Shown piece by piece: positions 26,269 to 35,103 of a stretch of DNA of 64,000 nucleotides. The notes under the pieces are model-generated. The model was not told the DNA's origin. It made no database searches and saw nothing but the letters and a program-made list of their open reading frames with translations. Position 1 is the stretch's first letter; each line of letters opens with the position of its first letter. The DNA comes from Planctomycetaceae bacterium (GTDB lineage Bacteria; Planctomycetota; Planctomycetia; Pirellulales; Pirellulaceae). Both the position numbers and the translations under genes were made by a program. The stretch is from positions 1 through 64,000 of the forward strand of contig DUDC01000279.1 of NCBI GenBank assembly GCA_012959465.1. Direction: 5' to 3'.

Positions 26269-26399
26269 CACGTGGAGATTTCGTTAAACCGAAAGCGCTA
26301 GCCAAAGAGGGCACAGACACGTCGAAGCTCCATCGGCGAGGTTCGCAGCCAGTATACTCTGGTAGTTAATCTTGTTTGCTGACATGACCTTTGAACTAA

Positions 26400-27146
26400 G
26401 TGACCGTGACACGATCTTCAAACATCTCGTTTTGGCCCGATTTAACAAGCCGCCATCGGCAAGCCGAGTTGATGGATGATCCTCAACTTGATCAACGGTT
26501 GCACAAGCAGGCTCTGACCGGGCTGTCACGGATCAATTGGTTGACTCGCACACACCGGTTGGTGTGGCGGCCGATCGAATCCTACTGTCGGGAAAACCAA
26601 CTGGACTCAGTGGCGGTCTTGGACCTGGGATGTGGAAGCGGCGACCTACTGGTGTGGCTTAAGACAAAAGCTCAAGCAGCGCGAATTGACTTGAAGATCA
26701 CTGGCTGTGACATGAGCCCTGTGGCTCTGGAGTCCGCGCGACACCGAGCGGACCAGGCAAAAATAGACGCAGATTTCTTGCAAATGAATGTGCTTGACGA
26801 GATTTTACCAACCCATCACGACATCGTTATCTGTTCCCTGTTTCTACATCATCTGGCGGATGGAGATGTCGTCCATCTGCTCAGGCGAATGGCCGAGTCC
26901 GCCAGGCATCTGGTGGTTGCGGCGGACCTTCACCGCGGCCGATGGGCCCATTTAATGTGTTGGGCGGGAACGCGATTAATCACACGCTCTCCTGTCGTCC
27001 ACGTCGATGGCCCTCGTTCGGTGGAAGGAGCATTCACGCTGGTCGAAATAAAACAACTGGTCAAACAGGCGGGTTTGACGAAATATCAGATCGCGCGCCA
27101 TTGGCCCGAACGATTTGTACTCACATGGAAAAAACCATCTCCTTAG
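26400..27146 (+). CDS. Class I SAM-dependent methyltransferase of a type III polyketide operon
   Basis: A 248-residue Rossmann-fold methyltransferase. Motif I is VLDLGCGSGD (74-83), followed by ITGCDMSPVAL (SAM ribose-binding acidic loop) and DIVICSLFLHHL. The ORF opens with GTG at 26400; ATG at 26472 (MDDPQLDQ) is an alternative, but the upstream residues RHRQAELMDDP look like part of the family, so the longer form is preferred. Its 3' end overlaps the flavoprotein gene by 22 bases, which indicates translational coupling. It probably methylates a polyketide intermediate or product (O- or C-methylation), inferred from the neighbours. Confidence 0.85.
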   Translation: MTVTRSSNISFWPDLTSRHRQAELMDDPQLDQRLHKQALTGLSRINWLTRTHRLVWRPIESYCRENQLDSVAVLDLGCGSGDLLVWLKTKAQAARIDLKITGCDMSPVALESARHRADQAKIDADFLQMNVLDEILPTHHDIVICSLFLHHLADGDVVHLLRRMAESARHLVVAADLHRGRWAHLMCWAGTRLITRSPVVHVDGPRSVEGAFTLVEIKQLVKQAGLTKYQIARHWPERFVLTWKKPSP

Positions 27147-28327
27147 AAAAAACCGTTTGCCCAACGCTCGATTTCGCAGGGGTGGTCGACCAACTCTGGG
27201 ACGTGGTGGTCGTCGGTGCTGGCCCGACCGGCTCCTTGGCGGCACGGCAACTCGCCCGTGCCGGGGCCAAAGTACTACTAGTAGATCGTCTTTCATTTCC
27301 GCGCTGGAAGGTCTGCGGCTGCTGCCTAAACGGGCGAGCCATATCGATTTTGGAGCGTGCGGGTGTGTTGAACGATGTTTGTGCTGCCGGTGCCATTTCG
27401 TTGACCGCTTTTGAGCTTCGGGCGGGTGGGCGAACTGCGACGCTGTCACTTCCGTCCGGTTTGTCGATCAGCCGAACTCATCTCGACGCCCAATTGGTGA
27501 GGTCGGCCATCGATGCCGGAGCCGCGTTCTTGCCGGAGAGCGAGGCGCGACTTAGTTCTCTCACCAGTGATTACCGCGAGGTCATTCTCACGCGACATAA
27601 CGAGTCGATTTCCATTCGAGGAAAAATCGTCTTGGTGTGTGAAGGGCTGAATCGAAGACTGTTAACTCGGACAACGGAGTTTCACACAGACATCGACCAG
27701 GATGCCTACATAGGAGCCGGAGTAGTCGCACCGATCGAACGAGGGACGATTAAGATGGGTACCATTTTCATGGCGGTCGGCCGGCCAGGTTATGTGGGAG
27801 CGGTAATGTTGGAGGACGAATCGCTGAATCTGGCCGCGGCACTCGATTCCGCGTTGCTTAAGAACGGCCTACACCTCGGAACGCTCGCCGCGGAAGTCTT
27901 ACAGGAAGCGTGCCTCACGTTACCTGTAGATGTGGAACAACTAAACTGGCAAGGTACCGTCAAGCTGACGCGCGTCACCAAACCCGTGGCGGCGCGGCGA
28001 GTTTTTGTGTTAGGGGACGCGTCGGGCTACGTGGAACCTTTTACTGGCGAGGGGATGGGGTGGGGACTTTCCTCAGCGGTGGCCTGCGTACCGCTCGTCC
28101 TATCAGCAGTGAAAGAGTGGGACGATTCGCTGACCGAAAAATGGAAACTATATCATGAACGACAGATTCACGACCGGCAGAAATGGTGCCGACGTTGCGG
28201 ATACGTGTTGAAACGCCCGCTAATGATCAAGTGGTTGGTTAGTGTCGTCAAGTATTGCCCTTGGTTCGCCGCGCCGGCTATCAAACACCTTAACGCACCT
28301 TGGCAACAGGAAGAGTGTCCCTCATGA
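27125..28327 (+). CDS. FAD-dependent oxidoreductase (geranylgeranyl reductase/halogenase-like) of the polyketide operon
   Basis: A 400-residue flavoprotein. The dinucleotide motif is VVVVGAGPTGSLAARQLARAGAKVLLVD (glycines within residues 31-36). The segment FPRWKVCGCCLN and the later VFVLGDASGYVEPFTGEGMGWGL (FAD-binding GD motif) place it in the geranylgeranyl-reductase/tryptophan-halogenase-like superfamily. There is no halogenase WxWxIP motif. It would oxidise or hydroxylate an aromatic polyketide, or reduce an acyl chain. It overlaps the methyltransferase gene upstream, and its stop overlaps the polyketide synthase start as ATGA (28324-28327), so the three genes form one translationally coupled operon. 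Confidence 0.88.
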   Translation: MEKTISLEKTVCPTLDFAGVVDQLWDVVVVGAGPTGSLAARQLARAGAKVLLVDRLSFPRWKVCGCCLNGRAISILERAGVLNDVCAAGAISLTAFELRAGGRTATLSLPSGLSISRTHLDAQLVRSAIDAGAAFLPESEARLSSLTSDYREVILTRHNESISIRGKIVLVCEGLNRRLLTRTTEFHTDIDQDAYIGAGVVAPIERGTIKMGTIFMAVGRPGYVGAVMLEDESLNLAAALDSALLKNGLHLGTLAAEVLQEACLTLPVDVEQLNWQGTVKLTRVTKPVAARRVFVLGDASGYVEPFTGEGMGWGLSSAVACVPLVLSAVKEWDDSLTEKWKLYHERQIHDRQKWCRRCGYVLKRPLMIKWLVSVVKYCPWFAAPAIKHLNAPWQQEECPS

Positions 28328-29418
28328 CTGCCATACTAGGAATAGGAACGGCTGTTCCCGATTATCATTTCACCCAGTCGGACAGCACACAGATTGCAGA
28401 ACATTTCTTCAACGGTGACAAACAACATCGGCGTTTGCTACCCATCCTCTATAAAAAAACGAAGGTGAAGAGACGCCACAGCGTGCTCTTGGCAGCCTCT
28501 GAAGGTGATTTGCGTGAAAGACAATCGCTCTATGCGCCGGTGACATCAACAAGTGATGTCGGTCCGAGCACTGCCGCCCGTATGCAGTGCTTTGAACAAC
28601 ACGCCGGCGGACTGGCACAGGTCGCCTCGCAACGATCGCTGGAACAGGCGGGAGTCCAGAGCGACCAGATAACGCATTTGGTAACGGTATCCTGTACCGG
28701 TCTGGTGGCACCTGGTTTTGATGTTGATTTGGTTCAGTCATTGCCGTTAAATCCCAACACACCCCGCACGCATGTAGGGTTTATGGGTTGTCACGGCGCC
28801 ATCAACGGCCTGCGGGTGGCGGACGCTTTTTGCCGAAACGACCCCGGCGCCCGTGTACTCCTCTGCTCGACGGAACTCTGCAGCTTGCACTATCAATATC
28901 AGGCCAGTGCGGAACAAATTGTGGCCAATGCACTATTTGCGGATGGATCCGCCGCTATGGTACTTGGACGCGATGAGGACTCTGCCAAGGCCTGGCCCCT
29001 GCTGGATTGTGGTACAGGAGTGATCAGGGAGAGTCGAGACATGATGTCATGGCGAGTGGGAGATCATGGTTTTGACATGTCACTCTCCGCGGAGCTGCCG
29101 ACTTTGATTGAGAACAATCTGAGACCTTGGATGGAGACCTGGCTCAGTCAATTCGATCTGAAACCCTCGGACATCAAAACCTGGGCAGCGCATCCGGGCG
29201 GTCCACGAATACTACAGAGTTTTCAGCATGCAATGAACCTAACTCGCGACGACTTGGCTGCTTCATATCACGTCCTGGAGAACTTCGGCAACATGTCGTC
29301 GGCTACGATCTTGTTTCTCATTCAGGAACTCCAAAATCACAACGCAGAATTACCCTGCGTCGCGATCGGGTTTGGCCCGGGCATTACCATCGAGTCAGCG
29401 CTTTTCTGCCGAAATTGA
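28324..29418 (+). CDS. Type III polyketide synthase (chalcone/stilbene synthase-like)
   Basis: A 364-residue homodimeric-type ketosynthase that would extend a CoA-bound starter with malonyl-CoA and cyclise it to a pyrone, resorcinol or similar ring. The catalytic triad is complete: C124 in VTVSCTGLVAPGFD, H290 in WAAHPGGPRIL, N323 in LENFGNMSSA. GFGPGITIESALF is the conserved C-terminal loop. The family length is normal. The start ATG overlaps the previous stop (ATGA). With the methyltransferase and flavoprotein it forms a three-gene secondary-metabolite locus; a methylated, oxidised alkylpyrone or alkylresorcinol-type product is an inference. No acyl-CoA ligase or transporter is adjacent. 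Confidence 0.95.
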   Translation: MTAILGIGTAVPDYHFTQSDSTQIAEHFFNGDKQHRRLLPILYKKTKVKRRHSVLLAASEGDLRERQSLYAPVTSTSDVGPSTAARMQCFEQHAGGLAQVASQRSLEQAGVQSDQITHLVTVSCTGLVAPGFDVDLVQSLPLNPNTPRTHVGFMGCHGAINGLRVADAFCRNDPGARVLLCSTELCSLHYQYQASAEQIVANALFADGSAAMVLGRDEDSAKAWPLLDCGTGVIRESRDMMSWRVGDHGFDMSLSAELPTLIENNLRPWMETWLSQFDLKPSDIKTWAAHPGGPRILQSFQHAMNLTRDDLAASYHVLENFGNMSSATILFLIQELQNHNAELPCVAIGFGPGITIESALFCRN

Positions 29419-29610
29419 CGCCCGCTCCGTTACAGTGCTTCCTGAACCATTCGCAACCGTCACCCGCGTGGCACTAGTCTCACGAGCCGCCGGTCGATTT
29501 CAGCCACTCAATTTGACGCCTTGCTAACGGCACCTGATAATTCACGAGATTCTGGTTAGTCCACTCTCCACGATCTTGCCTTGCGAGAAACACAATTGTT
29601 CCATTCCATC

Positions 29611-31287
29611 ATGATGACGAATGCGCGGCCGAGTGAATTAACACGCTGCTGGCTCGTCAGAGTATCGACACGCGTTCCCGCCGCCACCCTGCTGTCGATA
29701 ATCCTCTTAAGTACCACGTGTTTCGGCGCAAGGCAGACCGCACCAAACATTGTCTTCATCTTGGCGGACGACATGGGGTACGGCGATTCGAAACCGTTCG
29801 GTCGTGAGCTCTGTCAAATCGAAACGCCGTCGATGGACCGACTAGCAAGAGAGGGGATGCGGTTTACGGATGCCCACGCACCAAACTCAGTCTGTGTGCC
29901 GACACGGATGGCGATCATGACCGGGCGTTATGCGTGGCGATTTGGTCCACCATCGCCTGGCGGCGCATGGGGATTCTTGGGCACTCGTTTTCCGACAACG
30001 CAATTCACGTTACCCAAACTGCTGAAACCGGCCGGATACCAGACGGCATACATCGGCAAGTGGCACCTCGGAACGAAAATGGTCACCGTCGACGGCAAGG
30101 TGCAAGGCATCGACAATGTCGACTACACCAAACCGATTGAGACCGGACCGAGACAGTACGGGTTCGATGAGTCGTTCATTCTACCCGGGTCGTTGGATAT
30201 GTACCCGTACGCATTTGTGCGAGACCAGGACTGGGTCGGCAAAGTGACTGCCAAGAAGGGCTGGAGTGCGTTTAATCGGGTTGGGCCGGCCGCCGAGGAT
30301 TTTGAAGACACCAAGGTCTTGGATACGTTCTCGTCAGAAGCCGAGTCCTTCTTGGCCCGCCAAAACAAGCAGCCCGGTCGGCCGTTTTTCCTGTATCTGG
30401 CCCTCACCGCGCCGCACACGCCGACCAGTCCCAGCGGCGCCTTCGAAGGAAAGAGTCGGATCGGCATCTACGGTGACTTCGTCATGGAAGTCGACCATTG
30501 TATCGGTCGAGTCCTAACGGCACTTGATGAACATGACATGGCCGACGAGACGATCGTAATCGTCACCTCGGATCACGGGCCCGCGTCGTATGCGGGCCGA
30601 CGACGCAAGGCGACGGTGAACCAATTGCGGGAGCTCGAGGACGAGGGACATTTCGCCCGGGGGCCTTTTCGCGGCTTCAAGTTCTCGATTTACGAAGGTG
30701 CATTTCGAGTGCCATTCTTGGTTCGCTGGCCTGGCGAAGTTCCCGCATCGACCTCCTGTCAGCGGCTCATCGGCTTACATGACTTGATGGGAACGTTGGC
30801 CGAGATCATCGATAGACCGTTGGATGACGCCCAGGGTCCAGACTCGGTGAGCTTCCTACCATTGTTGCTTTCCCCAACCGCCGAAGCTCCGCGAAAAACC
30901 ATGATCCTGCAATCGGTCCGCGCGTTTGCCATCCGTAACGCGGATTGGAAATTGGCGTTTTGCCCCGGAAGCGGCTGTCCAGGTAATTATGGCAACCGAC
31001 CCAAGCAAGACGACGCCTGGGCGGCGGCACTAGTGGACTTTGGCCGAAAACCAAATCGATCTGAACTGCTACAGAACCCGTTCCTACAATTGTTCGACCT
31101 CCGCTCTGACGTCAGCGAGTCCCATAATGTGGCGGCAGCCAACATGAAAATGGTCGAAAAACTCCACGATCCGTTTCGCCGGACTATCGATTCCGGACGA
31201 ACTCGGCCAGGTCCTCGCCTTTCCAATTACCGCACGAGTATTCCGACGTTCTCATCGGTTCCAAAATCGGCGAAGCCGTCAAGATAA
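29611..31287 (+). CDS. Arylsulfatase family protein
   Basis: A 558-residue secreted type I sulfatase. Hydrophobic signal segment VPAATLLSIILLSTTCFGA lies about 20 residues in. Motifs: LADDMGYGD, the active-site CVPTR with C95, GKWHLG, LTAPHTP, and TSDHGP, where DHG replaces the more usual DNG. AFEGKSRIGIYGDFVMEVDHCIGRVL and YEGAFRVPFLVRWPG are typical of arylsulfatase A/choline-sulfatase-like enzymes. The gene starts 192 bases after the polyketide operon and is unlikely to belong to it. Two in-frame ATG codons (29611, 29614) are possible starts. Confidence 0.92.
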   Translation: MMTNARPSELTRCWLVRVSTRVPAATLLSIILLSTTCFGARQTAPNIVFILADDMGYGDSKPFGRELCQIETPSMDRLAREGMRFTDAHAPNSVCVPTRMAIMTGRYAWRFGPPSPGGAWGFLGTRFPTTQFTLPKLLKPAGYQTAYIGKWHLGTKMVTVDGKVQGIDNVDYTKPIETGPRQYGFDESFILPGSLDMYPYAFVRDQDWVGKVTAKKGWSAFNRVGPAAEDFEDTKVLDTFSSEAESFLARQNKQPGRPFFLYLALTAPHTPTSPSGAFEGKSRIGIYGDFVMEVDHCIGRVLTALDEHDMADETIVIVTSDHGPASYAGRRRKATVNQLRELEDEGHFARGPFRGFKFSIYEGAFRVPFLVRWPGEVPASTSCQRLIGLHDLMGTLAEIIDRPLDDAQGPDSVSFLPLLLSPTAEAPRKTMILQSVRAFAIRNADWKLAFCPGSGCPGNYGNRPKQDDAWAAALVDFGRKPNRSELLQNPFLQLFDLRSDVSESHNVAAANMKMVEKLHDPFRRTIDSGRTRPGPRLSNYRTSIPTFSSVPKSAKPSR

Positions 31288-31390
31288 GTTGCCCTCGAGC
31301 CCGGTGAATAAGCGGGCCAAAGGTCCGATGGGTTGGTCACCCGATGACCGCAACTGGCCGGACCGTTGGCCCTGACGGTTAATGGTGGGA

Positions 31391-31450
31391 CCTAGCTCAG
31401 CCCGACGGGCTGGGCTAGGTAAACGCAACGGGGCGTTGCCCCTTCGTTGC
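31391..31450. repeat. Two adjacent intergenic hairpins (cctagctcagccc and gcaacggggc)
   Basis: The first hairpin, 31391-31419, has a 13-bp stem including one G-T pair and the loop gac. The second, 31425-31450, pairs gcaacg with cgttgc and gggc with gccc, with a ctt bulge. The second contains the same ggggcgttgcc core as 2753-2778, 13131-13150 and 44719-44732 (inverted). They occupy the centre of the 266-base gap between the sulfatase and the Gfo/Idh/MocA gene and may end the sulfatase transcript, although no T-run follows. Confidence 0.75.
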
Positions 31451-31553
31451 AAACCTATCTTGCGCCTCGGATTTGCCTCGCGTAACCGACCGCGATACCA
31501 TGCGATCATCCGCGAAGACCGCCACTCACCCATCCTTTCCAGGGAGTTATCCC

Positions 31554-32879
31554 ATGACAAGCCGACCCGACCGGCGTACCTTTCTCCGCACGACAACGAC
31601 AACGGCGACGGCAGCGGCGGCGACGCTGGCTGGCGTACATACATCGGCAGCCGAGAGCGACGACCGGGTGCGCCTCGGAATCATTGGTTGTGGCGGCATC
31701 ATGAGCCACCACCTACGTGGACTAGTGGCCCGCCGAGAGAACATCTCGTTTCGCTGGCTCTGTGACGTCGACCAGGCGCAAATTGACAAGGCGGAAAAGC
31801 TGTTGAGTGGTTATCGGTCGGACACCACAAACAAGACCCGACGCTATGAAGATGTAATTGAAGACCCCGAAGTGGACGCCGTGATCATTGCGACACCTCA
31901 CCACTGGCATGCTCCGATTGCAATTCGAGCGATGCAGAACAAGAAGCACTGTTACGTCGAAAAACCGATATCGCACGTCTACGATGAAGGACCCATGATC
32001 ATCGACGCCGCTAACCGCTTCGGCTGCATCGTTCAACAAGGCAGTCAAATGAGGAATAGCCCTGTCACTCGAAAAGCGGAAAAACTATTGCAGGATGGGA
32101 TCATCGGCGACATCAAGATAGCCCGCGCCTGGACAGCTGAAGTGCGAAATACTGTGAAGCCGGTTCCGAATTCACAGCCACCCGCTAGCGTTGACTACGA
32201 TCGTTGGCTTGGCCCCGCACCAAATCATGCGTTCAACAAGTATCGCTTTCATTCAACTTGGCGGATGTTCCGCGACTACGCCAACGGCGAGATCGGGGAT
32301 GACGGCATTCACGACTTGGACATGGCGGCCTGGGGCCTTGGAGTTACCTCATTGCCCAAACAGATTACCGCCCGCGGAAGTCGGATGCTGCTGCACGGTC
32401 ACGCAAGTGATTATCCCGACAACATGAACGTTGTCTTCGAGTATGACGATGGACGACTGCTGATTTACGAAAACTACCCATTCACCGCTTACGGGATGCA
32501 CGGATTTGACAACGGAAATGTCTTCTACGGTACTAAAGGCTATATGATCTTTTCACGACGCGGCGCGTTTAGTGTTTTCCTTGGCCCCAAGTCGCAACCT
32601 GGACCGACCGAAGGCAAGGAACTCCGTGGTCAACGAGGCTACGCTGAACACATGGCCGAGTTCCTGGACGCAGTCCGAGGTCGTCACGATACGGTGCGAG
32701 CCAATCCAACCGTCGCCCATCGAAGCTGTGCGCTGGTCCATCTCGGTGAGATCGCGTATCGAACAGATGGCCGCCTCGATTTCGACCCTGTCAAAGAGAC
32801 GTTTCCCAATAGCGAAACAGCGAGTGGAATGTTGACTAAGAATTACCGAAAACCATTCGGCCTTCCCAAGCCGGGATAG
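31554..32879 (+). CDS. Tat-exported Gfo/Idh/MocA family oxidoreductase
   Basis: A 441-residue NAD(P)-dependent sugar oxidoreductase with an export signal: DRRTFLRTTTTTATAAAATLAG is a Tat signal, and AGGGAG upstream fixes the start. The Rossmann motif is LGIIGCGGIMSHHL and the catalytic-lysine motif is VEKPISH. The C-terminal alpha/beta domain contains GEIGDDGIHDLDMAAWGLG, with the His typical of the active site. Tat export fits a protein that folds with its nucleotide cofactor in the cytoplasm. A second Gfo/Idh/MocA gene follows after 68 bases, probably in one operon. Substrate unknown. Confidence 0.9.
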   Translation: MTSRPDRRTFLRTTTTTATAAAATLAGVHTSAAESDDRVRLGIIGCGGIMSHHLRGLVARRENISFRWLCDVDQAQIDKAEKLLSGYRSDTTNKTRRYEDVIEDPEVDAVIIATPHHWHAPIAIRAMQNKKHCYVEKPISHVYDEGPMIIDAANRFGCIVQQGSQMRNSPVTRKAEKLLQDGIIGDIKIARAWTAEVRNTVKPVPNSQPPASVDYDRWLGPAPNHAFNKYRFHSTWRMFRDYANGEIGDDGIHDLDMAAWGLGVTSLPKQITARGSRMLLHGHASDYPDNMNVVFEYDDGRLLIYENYPFTAYGMHGFDNGNVFYGTKGYMIFSRRGAFSVFLGPKSQPGPTEGKELRGQRGYAEHMAEFLDAVRGRHDTVRANPTVAHRSCALVHLGEIAYRTDGRLDFDPVKETFPNSETASGMLTKNYRKPFGLPKPG

Positions 32880-32947
32880 CTAGCGTCGCTGCAGAGAGCA
32901 AGCTTTCGCACACACCACAATAGCTGATCTAGAAGTGAGTCATTTTC

Positions 32948-34024
32948 ATGATAGCACGCCGCCAGTTCCTGCAGATGCTCCCCGCTCTAACGCTCGTCGA
33001 TCCGGCCGTTCGCCGAGTCTTCGCCGCCCAACACGCCAAGATCAAGGCAGGCCAGATTGGGACGAAACACGCGCACGCCAGTGGCAAGATTGGCACGATG
33101 CGGAAGTTTTCCGATCTCTACGACTTCGTCGGCGTCGTCGAACCGGACGACAAGCGGTGGAGCACCGTCAAAGACACACCGACTTACAAGGGTGTCCCAA
33201 GGCTCAGTGAAGAGCAATTACTGGGGCAAGCCGATGTTCAATTGGTTGCCGTCGAAACGGAGGTCCGCCAGCTCCTGGAGGTCGCCGACCGTTGCGTCCA
33301 AGCTGGCAAGCACATCCATCTCGACAAGCCGGCAGGTGAGGACCTGGCGCACTTCGACAAGATCCTAAAGAACGCGACAATCAAAAAACTCAACGTTCAG
33401 ATGGGTTACATGTTTCGCTACAACCCGGGATTTCAGTTCCTCTTCAATGCTATCCGCGAAGGATGGCTCGGTGAGATCTTTGAAGTGCACACGGTGATGA
33501 GCAAGAAAGTCAACGACGCCACAAGGCGTCAATTAGCCGAGTACCCGGGTGGAACGATGTTCGAGCTGGGCTGCCACATTATTGATGCCGTCGTCACGGC
33601 GCTCGGACAACCGGACAGGGTCACAGCCTATACGCGGCGCACTCGTGACCAGGACCCACTGGCGGATAATCAACTAGCCGTCTTCGAGTACCCCAAAGCG
33701 ACCGCGACCGTCCGCAGCTCGGTCGTCGAAGTGAACGGCGGTCGTAGGCGACAGTTCGTCGCCTGTGGCACGAAGGGCTCGATCGAGATAATCCCACTCG
33801 AAGCACCACAATTGGTCCTGACACTCGACGAACCGCAGGGAGAGTACGCGCGAGGTCGGCAGTCGGTCGAGCTGCCGGTATTAGGCGGGCGATACGACGG
33901 CGATTTTCTCGACTTGGCCCGAGTGCTTCACGGCGAAAAACCAAGCGATTTCCCACCACAACACGACCTGGCAGTGCAGAAAGCCGTGCTGCAGGCAAGT
34001 GGCGTCCGCCTCGTTCCCAAATAG
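32948..34024 (+). CDS. Gfo/Idh/MocA family oxidoreductase, probably exported
   Basis: A 358-residue protein of the same superfamily as its upstream neighbour but a different branch. The N-terminus ARRQFLQMLPALTLVDPAV looks like a weak Tat signal. The Rossmann start is modified: IKAGQIGTKHAHASGK in place of the usual GxGxxG. IHLDKPAGED carries the catalytic Lys motif, and ELGCHIIDAVVTALG gives the conserved His and Asp. The altered nucleotide-binding loop is common in planctomycete members. It may act with the preceding protein on the same sugar. Confidence 0.87.
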   Translation: MIARRQFLQMLPALTLVDPAVRRVFAAQHAKIKAGQIGTKHAHASGKIGTMRKFSDLYDFVGVVEPDDKRWSTVKDTPTYKGVPRLSEEQLLGQADVQLVAVETEVRQLLEVADRCVQAGKHIHLDKPAGEDLAHFDKILKNATIKKLNVQMGYMFRYNPGFQFLFNAIREGWLGEIFEVHTVMSKKVNDATRRQLAEYPGGTMFELGCHIIDAVVTALGQPDRVTAYTRRTRDQDPLADNQLAVFEYPKATATVRSSVVEVNGGRRRQFVACGTKGSIEIIPLEAPQLVLTLDEPQGEYARGRQSVELPVLGGRYDGDFLDLARVLHGEKPSDFPPQHDLAVQKAVLQASGVRLVPK

Positions 34025-34045
34025 GTCACGTTCGGCGAACGTGAA

Positions 34046-34999
34046 CTACGGGACAATTGGCTGGCGAGGAGCATTCTCACGCAGTTTGCCGGTGCGCAAG
34101 AATCGCATGGTCGCCTGTTGGACTTTCGAATTGTCCATCATCGTACTATGCAGCACAGGTAAGACGACGAAGTCATGGGCGCCCGCCAGTTTGGTCTCCT
34201 CAACACTGACTACCCAATCATCCTTGCCGGTGATGAGTGGGCTGCCCTTGGATTGCCTACCGCCGGCAATGATGGCGAACTGAGTCTGAGGCACGGCAAG
34301 TGTCTTCGAGAGGTTCTTCCATTCAGCGATTTCAGCACCGCTGGTGCCCCAAATACTGCGAAAGATCGCATCCTTCTCAAACAACTCAGCTAGGCGAGAA
34401 CCCTGGTTGGGCGGTGCCAACATCACAATTCGGCCCGTCTTGGGCAGCCTTGCCGGTTTTTTCTGCAAATCAAAGAGGTACCGCCGAATCACAAGATTAC
34501 CCAAACTGTGGCCGACGAAATGAACTCGCTCCACTCCTTCAAAACGGGTGATGATTCTTCGCAAGGCGATTGCGTGCTGTTCGACGGTCTGTTGCGCACT
34601 GGGGTACGAAACGGACATGACCGACCAGTCCGGATTCGCTTCCCCCACTCGCCGAGAAAGTCCAGCCATCGAGTTTCGCGTTCTCACGAGCCCGTGCATG
34701 ATCACGACAGCCTCTCGTTTTAGCCTGGGAATCTTGCCGGCTTTCACCGCTTTGGTGAATGCGACTTCACAGGGCTCGAGACTGCCCCACGTGTGACGCA
34801 CATTGTTGTTGTCGAGAAACCGATAATGCCCAGTCACTACATTTTTCTGGATTCTCCAATCGCCCTGGACACGTTGATCTGACCATACTTGGGTCCCGCC
34901 GACCGTCGGGAACTTGATGTTCAAATTTCCTTTCGGCGGTTCTTTGTCATTTTGGCCGACTGCTAAAGCAGCGCAAAGGATGGCGACGGAAAGTGTCAT
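34046..34999 (-). CDS. Secreted alpha/beta hydrolase (lipase/esterase-like)
   Basis: A 317-residue protein with a short signal peptide (MTLSVAILCAALAVGQ). The alpha/beta hydrolase nucleophile elbow is GHSLG with S165; VVIMHGLV (about 98-105) gives the oxyanion HG. Between them lies VMSVSYPSAQQTVEQHA. The acid and His are probably in KDDWVVSV and LPVLHSTMMDN near the C-terminus. PGAP1-like or triacylglycerol-lipase-like branches fit best. AAGGAA lies upstream. Its 3' end faces the second Gfo/Idh/MocA gene, 21 bases away. Confidence 0.85.
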   Translation of the reverse strand: MTLSVAILCAALAVGQNDKEPPKGNLNIKFPTVGGTQVWSDQRVQGDWRIQKNVVTGHYRFLDNNNVRHTWGSLEPCEVAFTKAVKAGKIPRLKREAVVIMHGLVRTRNSMAGLSRRVGEANPDWSVMSVSYPSAQQTVEQHAIALRRIITRFEGVERVHFVGHSLGNLVIRRYLFDLQKKPARLPKTGRIVMLAPPNQGSRLAELFEKDAIFRSIWGTSGAEIAEWKNLSKTLAVPQTQFAIIAGGRQSKGSPLITGKDDWVVSVEETKLAGAHDFVVLPVLHSTMMDNSKVQQATMRFLRTGKLRENAPRQPIVP

Positions 35000-35103
35000 T
35001 AGAGAGTTCCTTTCACGACTAGCAACGATCCGAATTTAATTTCGGTGTTGTATGTTGTTCGCGCATCGATATAGATACCCTGGTATCCCTCGCAGAGATT
35101 CGT

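Noticed and set aside
31605-31625. Run of Thr and Ala codons suggesting a microsatellite
   Set aside because: It is the hydrophobic part of the Tat signal of the Gfo/Idh/MocA protein; the codons are not a regular repeat.
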